Assembly (NCBI RefSeq): GCF_020510625.1 | Contig: NZ_CP075191.1 | Span: 844,001-908,000, forward strand | Length of the DNA: 64,000 nucleotides | Reading direction: 5' to 3' | Source of the DNA: Ferribacterium limneticum | GTDB lineage: Bacteria; Pseudomonadota; Gammaproteobacteria; Burkholderiales; Rhodocyclaceae | Shown: positions 52,104 through 62,371 of the stretch, piece after piece | Layout: every line of letters starts with the position of its first letter | Position numbering within the stretch: position 1 is the first letter of the stretch | The notes under the pieces: model-generated | Told to the model about the DNA's origin: nothing | The model's input: only the letters and a program-made list of their open reading frames with translations | Database searches by the model: none | Position numbers and translations under genes: made by a program

Positions 52104-52181
52104 CGGCTTGTCTCCTGATGGTTTATGGATTTTTGGCCGATGTTACGCGAATTTTTTGGCGCCGAGGCGCCGGGGGGCTGG

Positions 52182-52391
52182 TCAGGCCATGCCGGCCAGG
52201 GCGGCGGCGAGGTCGGCGTTGTCGTCCTTGCCCTCGATCTTGCCGTGTTGGGTCTCGATTTCGACGACGTAGCCGAATTCACGCAGCGTTTCTGCCCAGT
52301 ATTCCGCCTCTTTGCGCGCAGGATGCCAGGGCCCGTGTTCGATGATCGGGCGGGCGGTGCCGTTGCGGTAGGTGGTCTTGACGCGGAACAC
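52182..52391 (-). CDS. Unrecognised 69-aa protein
   Basis: This 69-residue protein starts MFRVKTTYRNGTARPIIEHG and is charged throughout, with no membrane or signal segment. I do not recognise a family. Coding character is supported by its position, 52 bases after the adenosyltransferase stop and 78 bases before the isomerase start on the same strand, and by clean codon use. A role is not inferable. Confidence 0.6.
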   Translation of the reverse strand: MFRVKTTYRNGTARPIIEHGPWHPARKEAEYWAETLREFGYVVEIETQHGKIEGKDDNADLAAALAGMA

Positions 52392-52443
52392 GGTTTAACT
52401 GGGCTCTGGTGGGCTACCGGCCGTGGCCGGATCGCCGAAAATA

Positions 52444-53034
52444 TCAGGCAGCGTTCTTGCCTTTCTGCCACAGTACGTCACCGCGTCCGCCGGCCCGGTT
52501 GAGGGCGCGGCCGAGGATGAAGAGCAGGTCGGAAAGGCGATTGATAAAGCGACGGGCCGCATCGGACAGCGGCTCGGCGCCATGCAGGCGGACCATCGAA
52601 CGTTCGGCGCGCCGGCAAATGGTGCGGCAGACATGGGCGATGGCGGCCGGGCGGGTGCCGCCGGGCAGGATGAATTCCTTGAGCATCGGCAGGTCGTGGT
52701 TGAACTCATCAGCCAGTTCTTCCAGGCGGGCGACCTGGGCGTCCTTCATGATGTTCATGCCGGGCAGGCAGAGTTCGCCGCCCAGGTCGAACAGGTCGTG
52801 CTGGATGTCGAGCAGCGCGGCGCGCACGCGGGCGGGGATGTCCTCGCAGAGCAGCAGGCCGATGTTTGAGTTGAGTTCATCGACTTCGCCGATCGAGTCG
52901 ATGCGCAGGCTGTCCTTGGTTGTCCGGCTGCCGTCGCCAAGGCCGGTGGTGCCGGCATCGCCGGTGCGGGTGACGATCTTCGAGAGGCGGTTGCCCTTGC
53001 GCTCGGTGTCGCTAGTGTTCTGGATTTCGCTCAC
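52444..53034 (-). CDS. PduO-type cob(I)alamin adenosyltransferase
   Basis: This 196-residue protein has the ATP-binding N-terminus of PduO/MMAB enzymes (TRTGDAGTTGLGDGSR, near residue 22), the RIDSIGEVDELNS motif and LFDLGGELC. It transfers the 5'-deoxyadenosyl group of ATP to cobalamin, giving adenosylcobalamin, for enzymes such as methylmalonyl-CoA mutase, which are not seen here. The C-terminus is full length. It is transcribed away from hyi across a 62-base gap that is too short for a cobalamin riboswitch. Confidence 0.9.
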   Translation of the reverse strand: MSEIQNTSDTERKGNRLSKIVTRTGDAGTTGLGDGSRTTKDSLRIDSIGEVDELNSNIGLLLCEDIPARVRAALLDIQHDLFDLGGELCLPGMNIMKDAQVARLEELADEFNHDLPMLKEFILPGGTRPAAIAHVCRTICRRAERSMVRLHGAEPLSDAARRFINRLSDLLFILGRALNRAGGRGDVLWQKGKNAA

Positions 53035-53058
53035 AGTGTTTCTCCTTCAATGGGCCAG

Positions 53059-53066
53059 ATTATACT
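53059..53066. promoter_or_regulatory. Overlapping divergent -10 elements between the adenosyltransferase and hyi
   Basis: The 8 bases ATTATACT read TATAAT on the minus strand (53059-53064) and TATACT on the plus strand (53061-53066). Each is a good -10 for the gene it faces, but I see no good -35 on either side. The two promoters would compete if both are used. With the plus-strand start near 53073, the ATG at 53097 is the more likely hyi start. Confidence 0.35.
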
Positions 53067-53096
53067 GACTGCCCCGTGCAACAGACTGTCGCCCCC

Positions 53097-53870
53097 ATGC
53101 CAAAGTTCGCCGCCAACCTCAGTTTTCTGTTCACCGACCTGCCGTTTCATGATCGTTTCAAACAGGCAGCGGCCGCTGGGTTTCAGGGCGTTGAATACCT
53201 GTTCCCCTACGACTGGCCGGCGCACGATGTCGCTGAGTGGCTGAAGGCGGCCGATGTCGAACAGGTGCTGTTCAATCTGCCGCCCGGCGACTGGGCGGCC
53301 GGCGAGCGCGGCCTGGCCTGTTTGCCGCACCGGCAGGGCGAGTTCGTCGAAGGCGTCGAACTGGCGCTCGATTACGCCATGCTGCTCGATTGCGAGCGCG
53401 TGCACTGCATGGCCGGCTTGCGGCCGGGGCAGGTGCCTGAAGTCGAGCTCGAAGCCACCTACATAGCCAACCTGCAGTTTGCCGCCGACCGTTTCGCCAC
53501 CATCGGCGCGACAGTGATGATCGAACCGATCAACAGCCACATCGACATGCCCGGCTACTGGCTGGACGACATCGACAAGGCCCTGCGCCTGATCGAGTCG
53601 ATCGACCGCAGCAACGTCAAGTTGCAACTCGACCTCTATCACGCCCAGATCATCCAGGGCGACCTGGCGCGGACGATCGAGGAAAACATCCAGCACATCG
53701 GCCACGTCCAGATTGCCGACAATCCGGGGCGCCACGAGCCCGGCACCGGCGAGATCCATTACCCCTTCATCTTTGCGCTGCTCGATCGCCTGGCTTACGC
53801 CGGTTGGGTGGGCTGCGAATACAAGCCGCTGACCACCACCGAGGCCGGCCTGGGCTGGATGACGAAGTGA
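53097..53870 (+). CDS. hyi: Hydroxypyruvate isomerase
   Basis: This 257-residue TIM-barrel protein has the Hyi N-terminus MPKFAANLSFLFTD, the middle motif MIEPINSHIDMPGYWL, then KLQLDLYHAQI and HIGHVQIADNPGRHEPGTGEI, all characteristic of hydroxypyruvate isomerase. It interconverts hydroxypyruvate and tartronate semialdehyde. The ATG at 53097 is chosen by homology to family starts; a GTG at 53076 would add 7 residues. Its stop overlaps the glycerate kinase start (GTGA). Together with GlxR at 29160 and the following kinase it drains two-carbon compounds to glycerate. Confidence 0.9.
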   Translation: MPKFAANLSFLFTDLPFHDRFKQAAAAGFQGVEYLFPYDWPAHDVAEWLKAADVEQVLFNLPPGDWAAGERGLACLPHRQGEFVEGVELALDYAMLLDCERVHCMAGLRPGQVPEVELEATYIANLQFAADRFATIGATVMIEPINSHIDMPGYWLDDIDKALRLIESIDRSNVKLQLDLYHAQIIQGDLARTIEENIQHIGHVQIADNPGRHEPGTGEIHYPFIFALLDRLAYAGWVGCEYKPLTTTEAGLGWMTK

Positions 53871-55123
53871 CGGCGCGCGAAAAGCTGCGCCGCCTGTTCG
53901 ATGCCGCCATTGCGGCGGCCGATCCGGCGCTGTGCGTGCCGCTGCATTTGCCGCCGGATGATGGCGGCCGGCTGATCGTGATTGGTACCGGCAAGGCGTC
54001 GGCTGCCATGGCGCGGGCCGTCGAGCAACATTGGTCCGGGCCGCTCGATGGTCTGGTTGTCACGCGCTATGGGCATGGCGTGCCGTGCGAACGGATTGAG
54101 ATCGTCGAGGCGGCGCATCCGGTGCCTGATACCGCGGGCGAAGCGGCCGCAGCGAGAATTCTGGCGAAGGTTTCCGGGTTGGGATCGACGGATCGTGTAC
54201 TGGCGCTGATCTCAGGCGGTGGCTCGGCCCTGCTGGCGGCACCGGCCGCTGGCGTGACGCTGGCCGAGAAGCGGGCGCTCACCTCGGCGCTGCTCAAGTC
54301 GGGCGCCAGCATTGGCGAGATCAACTGCGTGCGCAAACACCTGTCGGCGATCAAGGGCGGGCGGCTGGCCGCCGCAGCCTGGCCGGCCAGCGTCCTGACC
54401 CTGGCGATTTCTGACGTGCCGGGCGATGACCCGGCGGTGATCGCTTCCGGGCCAACGGTGGCTGATCCGACAACTTGTGCCGAGGCGCTGCAGGTGCTCG
54501 ATTTCTACGGCATCGAAATTTCCCCGTCGCTCCGCCAGCGATTGATGGCTGGCGAACTGGAAACGCCCAAGGCCGGCGACGCCCGACTGGCGCGCAGCGA
54601 ATTCCGGCTGGTCGCCAGCCCGCGCCAGATGCTCGAAGCCGCGGCCGCCGAAGCACGGCGGCTCGGCATCACACCCTTGATCCTCGGCGACGCCATCGAA
54701 GGCGAAGCGCGGGAAGTCGGCAAGGCCATGGCCGGCATGGCTCGCGCTTCAGCGCAGCATGGTTTTCCCGCCCAGCGGCCGTGCGTTCTGCTCTCCGGCG
54801 GCGAAACCACCGTGACCGTCAAGGCACCTGGGCGGGGTGGGCGCAACACGGAATTCCTGCTCGGCCTGGCGCTGGGTCTTGATGGTGCCCCGGGTATCCA
54901 CGCGCTGGCAGCCGACACCGATGGCATCGACGGCAGCGAGGACAATGCCGGCGCCTTCATCAGCCCGGAGACACTGGCCCGGGCGCGGGCCGCCGGCCTC
55001 GATCCGCGCGCCCATCTGGCGGCCAACGACGCCTGGGGATTCTTTGCCGGGCTGGGCGACCTGCTGGTCACCGGCCCGACCCGGACCAACGTCAACGACT
55101 TTCGCGCCATCCTCGTAGAATGA
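53867..55123 (+). CDS. Glycerate 2-kinase (TtuD/GckA, MOFRL family)
   Basis: This 418-residue protein matches the MOFRL/GckA family, often annotated as hydroxypyruvate reductase TtuD. Visible motifs are GTGKASAAMA near residue 44, ALISGGGSALL and the C-terminal LLSGGETTVTVKAPGRGGRN. It phosphorylates D-glycerate to 2-phosphoglycerate. The GTG at 53867 gives a GTGA overlap with hyi; an open frame to 53804 is hyi read in another frame. Its stop overlaps glcD (ATGA). The neighbours make a glycerate kinase function much likelier than a reductase. Confidence 0.88.
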   Translation: MTAREKLRRLFDAAIAAADPALCVPLHLPPDDGGRLIVIGTGKASAAMARAVEQHWSGPLDGLVVTRYGHGVPCERIEIVEAAHPVPDTAGEAAAARILAKVSGLGSTDRVLALISGGGSALLAAPAAGVTLAEKRALTSALLKSGASIGEINCVRKHLSAIKGGRLAAAAWPASVLTLAISDVPGDDPAVIASGPTVADPTTCAEALQVLDFYGIEISPSLRQRLMAGELETPKAGDARLARSEFRLVASPRQMLEAAAAEARRLGITPLILGDAIEGEAREVGKAMAGMARASAQHGFPAQRPCVLLSGGETTVTVKAPGRGGRNTEFLLGLALGLDGAPGIHALAADTDGIDGSEDNAGAFISPETLARARAAGLDPRAHLAANDAWGFFAGLGDLLVTGPTRTNVNDFRAILVE

Positions 55124-56610
55124 CCGCCATGAGCTCAACCGAACCCGTTTTCCAGACCGACCGCAGCGCGCTGGCCCGCCGTCTGAAGACGATTCTGCCG
55201 CCCCATTGCCTGCTGATCGATGAAGAGGATCTGCGCCCCTACGAGTGCGACGGCCTGACCGCCTACCGTGAGTTGCCAATGGCCGTCTGCCTGCCGGAAA
55301 CCGAGGGCCAGGTCATCGACGTGCTGCGCAACTGTCACCAGCTCGGCGTGCCGGTCGTGGCGCGTGGCGCGGGGACGGGCCTTTCCGGCGGCGCGATGCC
55401 GCATGCGCAGGGCGTCGTGCTGTCGCTGGCCCGTTTCAACAAGATTCTGCGTGTTGATCGCGAAGCGCGGCTGGCGGTGGTCCAGCCCGGTGTGCGCAAT
55501 CTGGCTGTCTCGGAGGCGGCGGCGCCCTTCGGCCTCTACTACGCACCCGATCCGTCGTCGCAGATCGCCTGTACGCTGGGCGGCAACGTGGCTGAAAACT
55601 CGGGTGGCGTGCATTGCCTGAAATACGGCCTGACCGTGCACAACGTGCTGCGCATCCGCGTCATTAGCATCGAAGGCGAGGTGTTCGAGATCGGCTCGGA
55701 AGCGCCGGATGCCGCGGGCTATGACCTGCTGGCCCTGCTGATTGGCTCCGAAGGCATGCTCGGCGTGGTGACCGAAGTCACCGTCAAGCTGGTGCCCAAG
55801 CCGGAACTGGCGCAGGTGGTGATGGCCTCGTTCGACGATGTCGCCAAGGCGGGCGATGCGGTGGCGGCCATCATCGCCGCCGGCATCATCCCGGCCGGGC
55901 TGGAGATGATGGACAAGCCGGCGACGGCCGCCGTCGAGCCCTTCGTCAAGGCGGGCTACGACCTGAATGCCGAGGCCATCCTGCTTTGCGAGTCGGACGG
56001 CACGCCGGAGGAAGTGGCCGAGGAAATCGCCCGGGTGACCGAGGTGTTGAATGCGGCCGGAGCCAGCGAAATTCGCGTGTCGCAAAGCGAGGCCGAGCGC
56101 CTGCGCTTCTGGGCCGGGCGCAAGGCGGCCTTTCCGGCCGTCGGCCGCATCACGCCGGATTACTACTGCATGGACGGCACCATCCCCCGCAAGCGGCTGG
56201 CTGAAATGCTCTCCGCCATCGCCGGAATGGAAATCAAGTACGGCCTGCGCTGTGCCAACGTTTTTCACGCCGGCGACGGCAACCTGCACCCGCTGATCAT
56301 GTACGACGCCTCGCAGCCGGGCAACTGGGAGCGCGCCGAAGCCTTCGGGGCGGAAATCCTCGAACTGTCGGTTGCCCTGGGCGGTTCGATCACCGGCGAA
56401 CACGGCGTCGGCATCGAAAAGATCAACCAGATGTGCTCGCAGTACGCGACGCCGGAACTGGAAGCCTTCCATCGCATCAAGGCGGCTTTCGATGAAAGCG
56501 GCCTGCTCAACCCCGGCAAGGCGGTGCCCAGCCTGCACCGCTGCGCCGAATACGGCCGCATGCACGTGCATCATGGCGACGTGAAGTTTCCCGAGCTGGA
56601 GCGCTTCTGA
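55120..56610 (+). CDS. glcD: Glycolate oxidase subunit GlcD
   Basis: This 496-residue flavoprotein has the PCMH FAD site VARGAGTGLSGGAMP (about 80-95), DPSSQIACTLGGNVAENSGG and the C-terminal GEHGVGIEK. These are GlcD hallmarks and the length matches the family. GlcD carries FAD and oxidises glycolate to glyoxylate with GlcE and GlcF, feeding electrons to quinone. The ATG overlaps the glycerate kinase stop (ATGA) and the stop shares a base with the glcE start. D-lactate oxidase is a related alternative, disfavoured by the presence of glcE and glcF. Confidence 0.93.
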   Translation: MTAMSSTEPVFQTDRSALARRLKTILPPHCLLIDEEDLRPYECDGLTAYRELPMAVCLPETEGQVIDVLRNCHQLGVPVVARGAGTGLSGGAMPHAQGVVLSLARFNKILRVDREARLAVVQPGVRNLAVSEAAAPFGLYYAPDPSSQIACTLGGNVAENSGGVHCLKYGLTVHNVLRIRVISIEGEVFEIGSEAPDAAGYDLLALLIGSEGMLGVVTEVTVKLVPKPELAQVVMASFDDVAKAGDAVAAIIAAGIIPAGLEMMDKPATAAVEPFVKAGYDLNAEAILLCESDGTPEEVAEEIARVTEVLNAAGASEIRVSQSEAERLRFWAGRKAAFPAVGRITPDYYCMDGTIPRKRLAEMLSAIAGMEIKYGLRCANVFHAGDGNLHPLIMYDASQPGNWERAEAFGAEILELSVALGGSITGEHGVGIEKINQMCSQYATPELEAFHRIKAAFDESGLLNPGKAVPSLHRCAEYGRMHVHHGDVKFPELERF

Positions 56611-57659
56611 TGACGCTCGACAAGATTGTCTTGGCGGTCCGGTCGGCGCATGCAAGTCATACCCCGCTGCGCATCCGCGGGGCCGGTAGCAAGGATTTCT
56701 ACGGCGGCCTGCTGGCTGGCGACCTGCTCGATGTGTCGGGCTATCGCGGCATCACTGCCTACGAGCCGACCGAGCTGTACATGACCGCCCGCTGTGGCAC
56801 GCCGCTCAGCGAGATCGAGGCAGTCCTGGCGGAAAAGGGCCAGATGCTGGCCTTCGAGCCGCCGCAGTTTTCCGGGGCGACCGCTGGCGGCTGCGTTGCT
56901 GCCGGGTTGTCCGGCCCGCGCCGGCAACAGGCCGGGGCGGTGCGTGACTTCGTGCTCGGCGTGAAACTGGTCGATGGCAGCGGGCAGGTGCTGAAATTCG
57001 GCGGCCAGGTCATGAAAAATGTGGCCGGCTACGATGTTTCCCGCCTGATCGCCGGCAGCCTCGGCACGCTGGGTGTCATCGCCGAAGTGACGCTGAAGGT
57101 GTTGCCGAAACCGGTTGCCGAGCAGACGCTGGTTTTCGCGTTGGACCAGACTGAGGCGCTGAAGAAGCTCAATCATTGGGGCGGTCAGCCGCTGCCGATT
57201 TCTGCCTCCTTCTGGCATCAGGGACAGTTATGGTTGCGCCTGTCCGGGGCCGGGGCTGCCGTCGAGGCGGCCTGTCGCAAGCTGGGCGGTACGTCGGCGG
57301 TCAATTCAGATCAGCACTGGCATTCGGTGCGCGAGCAGGCGCATCCGGCTTTCGCCAGTGATGTCCTGTGGCGCCTGGCCTTGCCGTCGACAGCGCCGTG
57401 TCCGGGGCTGGATGGCCTGCGGGCCATCGAGTGGGGCGGTGCGCTGCGTTGGTATGCCGGCGAGCAGGCGGCAATTCGGGGCGCCGCGGCCCGCCTCGGT
57501 GGCCACGCCGTACTGTATCGGGCGCCGGAATCGCTGCGTTGCCTGGAAGGGGCCTTCGCGCCGCTGTCGCCGGCCCTGCTGGCGCTGCACAGGCGCCTGA
57601 AGAAAGCCTTCGATCCGAAGGGCATCCTCAATCCCGGTCGCCTTTACGCGGAGTTCTGA
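56610..57659 (+). CDS. glcE: Glycolate oxidase subunit GlcE
   Basis: This 349-residue FAD-binding protein is shorter than GlcD, as expected of GlcE. It has IRGAGSKDFYGG near the N-terminus and PPQFSGATAGGCVAAGLSGP, then GQVMKNVAGYDVSRL, the typical GlcE motifs. It ends KKAFDPKGILNPGRLYAEF. It is the second flavin subunit of the glycolate oxidase. The ATG begins on the last base of the glcD stop and its own stop shares a base with glcF. Confidence 0.92.
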   Translation: MTLDKIVLAVRSAHASHTPLRIRGAGSKDFYGGLLAGDLLDVSGYRGITAYEPTELYMTARCGTPLSEIEAVLAEKGQMLAFEPPQFSGATAGGCVAAGLSGPRRQQAGAVRDFVLGVKLVDGSGQVLKFGGQVMKNVAGYDVSRLIAGSLGTLGVIAEVTLKVLPKPVAEQTLVFALDQTEALKKLNHWGGQPLPISASFWHQGQLWLRLSGAGAAVEAACRKLGGTSAVNSDQHWHSVREQAHPAFASDVLWRLALPSTAPCPGLDGLRAIEWGGALRWYAGEQAAIRGAAARLGGHAVLYRAPESLRCLEGAFAPLSPALLALHRRLKKAFDPKGILNPGRLYAEF

Positions 57660-58894
57660 TGGACACCAAGATCACCGACGAACTGCGCGCCACCCATGCC
57701 GGCCAGGTCGCCGAGGAAATCCTGCGCAAGTGCGTGCATTGCGGCTTCTGCACGGCAACCTGCCCGACCTACCAGCTGCTGGGCGACGAGCTGGATGGCC
57801 CGCGCGGCCGTATCTACCTGATCAAGCAGGTGCTCGAAGGCAAGGCGGTGACCGAGAAGACGCGCACCCATCTCGACCGTTGCCTGACCTGCCGTTCTTG
57901 CGAAACGACCTGCCCATCCGGGGTGAAATACAGTCATCTGCTCGATGTCGGGCGGGCGGTGGTCGAGCAAAAACTGCCTCGACGTCTCAGCGATCGAGTG
58001 ACCCGTGTCCTGCTCAAGACGGTTCTGCCCAACCCGGCGCTGTTTTCGCCAGCCGTCGCTCTGGGCCGCCTGATGAAACCTTTGTTGCCCTCATCGCTGG
58101 CTGACAAGTTGCCGCCGGCACCGGCCGCCGGACGGCCGTGGCCAACGGCGAGCCGCCACCCGCGCCGCATGCTGGCGCTGGCCGGCTGCGTCCAGCCTGC
58201 GCTGGCGCCGAATATCAATGCAGCGATGGCTCGCGTGTTGGATCGGCTGGGTATCAGCTTGTTCGAGGAAGCCAAAGCCGGCTGCTGCGGTGCCGTGCGT
58301 TTTCACCTGAACGATCAGGACGCCGGCAAGGCCGACATGCGTCGCAACATCGACGCCTGGTGGCCACATGTCGAGGCGGGTGTCGAAGCCATCGTCGTCA
58401 CCGCCTCCGGTTGCGGCGTACAGGTCCGGGATTACGGCCATATCCTCGCGGATGATGTTGAATATGCCGAAAAGGCGGCAAGAGTCAGCGCCCTGTGCCG
58501 CGATCCCTCGGAGATCCTGACCGAAGAAAAAAGCGGCTTGTTGCCCTTGCTGTCAGCCAGGCCGCAAGCGCGCGGCAAGCTGGCTTTCCATTCGCCTTGC
58601 ACCTTGCAGCACGGGCTGAAGATACGCGGGGTGATCGAAAAGGTATTATCGGCGGCTGGCTATGAATTGACGCCGGTGGCCGATGGCCATTTGTGCTGCG
58701 GTTCGGCCGGTACTTATGCCGTGCTGCAACCGGAATTGGCCGGCCGCTTGCGGGAAAACAAGCTGGCTGCCCTGAATGGCGGTGGCCCGGCACTGGTAGC
58801 GACAGCCAATATTGGCTGCCTGATCCATTTGCAGGCGGGTAGTGTCTTGCCGGTTCGGCACTGGATAGAACTGATTGACGAGGTTGTTGAATGA
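57659..58894 (+). CDS. glcF: Glycolate oxidase iron-sulfur subunit GlcF
   Basis: This 411-residue protein has two 4Fe-4S motifs, CVHCGFCTATCP and CLTCRSCETTCP, in the N-terminal third, and two CCG domains (AGCCGAV, then LCCGSAG) in the rest. It passes electrons from the flavin subunits to the quinone pool. The ATG at 57659 is the correct start; the open frame extends back to 57368, but that is glcE sequence in another frame. Its stop overlaps the HDOD gene start. Confidence 0.93.
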   Translation: MDTKITDELRATHAGQVAEEILRKCVHCGFCTATCPTYQLLGDELDGPRGRIYLIKQVLEGKAVTEKTRTHLDRCLTCRSCETTCPSGVKYSHLLDVGRAVVEQKLPRRLSDRVTRVLLKTVLPNPALFSPAVALGRLMKPLLPSSLADKLPPAPAAGRPWPTASRHPRRMLALAGCVQPALAPNINAAMARVLDRLGISLFEEAKAGCCGAVRFHLNDQDAGKADMRRNIDAWWPHVEAGVEAIVVTASGCGVQVRDYGHILADDVEYAEKAARVSALCRDPSEILTEEKSGLLPLLSARPQARGKLAFHSPCTLQHGLKIRGVIEKVLSAAGYELTPVADGHLCCGSAGTYAVLQPELAGRLRENKLAALNGGGPALVATANIGCLIHLQAGSVLPVRHWIELIDEVVE

Positions 58895-59784
58895 GCAGTG
58901 CCGGAACATCCGTTTTTGAAATCACGCAGTCCTTGGGCGAAGTCGATGCGGCTCGAATCAAGCGCCTGCTCGAAGGCGGGGTAAAAATTCCGCCCCAGCC
59001 GCGGGTGCTGGAAGAGCTGCGCAAGCACATGAAACGCAGCGAAATGGATGTGCGTCTGCTGGCCAGGGTCATCAATCAGGACCCGGGGCTGACTGCCATG
59101 TTGTTCAAGGTGGTTGGCAATTCGGCTTATCGGCAGCACCAGCCCTTTGGGACGGTTGAGGAAATCCTGCACGCCGTCGGTGTGCGCCAGACCTTCAATC
59201 TTGTCCAGGCGATCGCCCTGTCGGGGGCTGGCGAGATCAAGAAAAATCGTCTGGTCTACGAGACTTTCTGGGCGCGCTCGCATGCCATCGGCCAACTGGC
59301 CATGCTGATTGCCGATGAACGCATCGCGGTTTGTAAGGTTTTTCCGGATCAGGCCTACCTGGCTGGCATCTTTCACGATTGCGGCGTGCCGCTGCTGATG
59401 CAGCGCTTTCCCACCTACTGCGCCGAAATGCGCCTTGGTACGCCGGGGTGCTGGGTCGACCTGGCCGAGGAAGACCGGAAATTCAATGCCGACCATTGCG
59501 TGGTGGGCTATCTGGTCGCTCGCCACTGGCATCTGCCGGAATTCATTTGTGACGCGATTCGTTATCACCATGCCATCGGCGAACTTGGCCTGCACGAGGC
59601 GCGCAGCATGGTGGCCATCATCCAGCTGGCGGAAGACATCCATTGCCTCGATCATCGGGTTCCAAATCCGGAATGGGACAGGATCAAGGCTGATGTCCTG
59701 CCCGAACTCGGGCTTAACGAAGAGGCGCTTCCCGAATTCGTGGATGTCATTCTTGAGCGCTTCAACGGCTGTGTCGAGGCCTGA
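58891..59784 (+). CDS. HDOD domain protein
   Basis: This 297-residue protein contains an HDOD domain (about 25-230): IPPQPRVLEELRKHM, INQDPGLTAMLFKVVGNSAY, FHDCGVPLLMQ and a YHHAIGELGLHE segment. HDOD proteins are regulators related to HD phosphohydrolases without their metal site; they often act in c-di-GMP or two-component networks. The ATG overlaps the glcF stop, which ties it to the glycolate operon, but no direct link is known. There is no membrane segment. Confidence 0.85.
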   Translation: MSSAGTSVFEITQSLGEVDAARIKRLLEGGVKIPPQPRVLEELRKHMKRSEMDVRLLARVINQDPGLTAMLFKVVGNSAYRQHQPFGTVEEILHAVGVRQTFNLVQAIALSGAGEIKKNRLVYETFWARSHAIGQLAMLIADERIAVCKVFPDQAYLAGIFHDCGVPLLMQRFPTYCAEMRLGTPGCWVDLAEEDRKFNADHCVVGYLVARHWHLPEFICDAIRYHHAIGELGLHEARSMVAIIQLAEDIHCLDHRVPNPEWDRIKADVLPELGLNEEALPEFVDVILERFNGCVEA

Positions 59785-59870
59785 ATGACGCATGCCCATA
59801 CCCGTTATGCAACAGTGTTAAACGGAGTGTATGGCTTTCGTGATAATCTTTCCGGCCACAAGGAGGGAAG

Positions 59871-60668
59871 ATGGCGATAGCAGTAGATGCCTGTGCCGCA
59901 CAGCATCAGGGAGACCGCAAGGAACAGCAGGACCGCGTTGCAATATTGCCGCATGCCCGCGCCAGAGGGGTGGCGCTGGCGGTGGTTGCCGACGGCATGG
60001 GCGGCCATACCGGTGGCGCCCTGGCGGCTGAGCAGGTAGTGCACACTGCAAAAACCAATCTGGATCAGTTTGCGACGGCCGAAGAGAGTTCGCAGCGCAT
60101 GCTTGAAAACAGCATGCGGGAGGCGCACACCATGATCAAGGCCTCGCGCTTCATGAACGAAAAAGACCCACACAGCACGGCCGTGATGTTGCTGTTGCAG
60201 CCGGGGCGCGTCACCTGGGGGCACTGCGGCGATAGCCGGCTCTATCATTTTCGCGGCAAACAACTCGTTGGACGGACCATCGATCACTCCTATGTCGAGC
60301 ATCTGCTGGCGGCCGGGAAAATCACGCCGGAACAGGCCTTGAACCATCCCAACCGCAATGTCCTGCTCGCTTCGCTGGGCGGCCAGGATGATCCAAAAAT
60401 AACGCTGGCCGAAGTGACCGAGCCGGCGGCAGGCGATGCCTTCGTTCTTTGCTCGGATGGCCTGTGGGCCTACTTTGACGATGAAGAGCTGGGCACACTG
60501 GTTGCCGACAACTCGGCGCGTCAGGCCTGCGAAATCCTGATCGACAAGGCGCGGCAACGGGCCAAGGGCGGTGGCGACAATCTCTCGCTGGCCATCATCA
60601 AGCTGAATGAGGCTTTGCCGAAGAAACCGACCCCGCCGGCCGGTTTCGTGCCGCGCTTGCCTTCCTGA
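59871..60668 (+). CDS. PP2C-family protein serine/threonine phosphatase
   Basis: This 265-residue protein has the PP2C metal motif VVADGMGGHTGG (D41, G42), then WGHCGDSRLYHF and LCSDGLWAYFDDEE, all metal-site aspartates present. It is a soluble Mn/Mg-dependent phosphatase. No kinase partner lies in the window. AGGAGGGA precedes the ATG at 5 bases, a strong ribosome site. An 86-base gap separates it from the HDOD gene, and a terminator follows 16 bases after the stop. Confidence 0.9.
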   Translation: MAIAVDACAAQHQGDRKEQQDRVAILPHARARGVALAVVADGMGGHTGGALAAEQVVHTAKTNLDQFATAEESSQRMLENSMREAHTMIKASRFMNEKDPHSTAVMLLLQPGRVTWGHCGDSRLYHFRGKQLVGRTIDHSYVEHLLAAGKITPEQALNHPNRNVLLASLGGQDDPKITLAEVTEPAAGDAFVLCSDGLWAYFDDEELGTLVADNSARQACEILIDKARQRAKGGGDNLSLAIIKLNEALPKKPTPPAGFVPRLPS

Positions 60669-60684
60669 TTTTTCCGGGGCAAAC

Positions 60685-60715
60685 AAAAATGGCGCCATCG
60701 AGGCGCCATTTTTTT
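60685..60715. terminator. Bidirectional terminator between the PP2C and helicase genes
   Basis: AAAAATGGCGCC (60685-60696) pairs with GGCGCCATTTTT (60702-60713) around a five-base loop, and more T follows. A-rich and T-rich flanks on both sides let it serve both convergent genes: the phosphatase stop at 60668 and the helicase stop at 60733. Confidence 0.92.
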
Positions 60716-60732
60716 GGGGTGCAGGGTCAGGC

Positions 60733-62268
<1,536 letters not shown>

Positions 62269-62371
62269 GGGTCGAGATTATACGCTTACCGGCTCCCGAT
62301 CACCCGGATATGTCCTTGGTGCTACGCGCAAGTTTTGCCCGCCGGGCTGCTGTAACTGCGCCAGGCCTTGC

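Noticed and set aside
53035..53096. Possible cobalamin riboswitch upstream of the adenosyltransferase
   Set aside because: The divergent gap is only 62 bases, far too short for the cobalamin aptamer, and no B12-box was seen.
57368..57658. N-terminal extension of the glcF frame
   Set aside because: It is glcE in another frame; the FeS motifs of GlcF start soon after the ATG at 57659, and that start overlaps the glcE stop.
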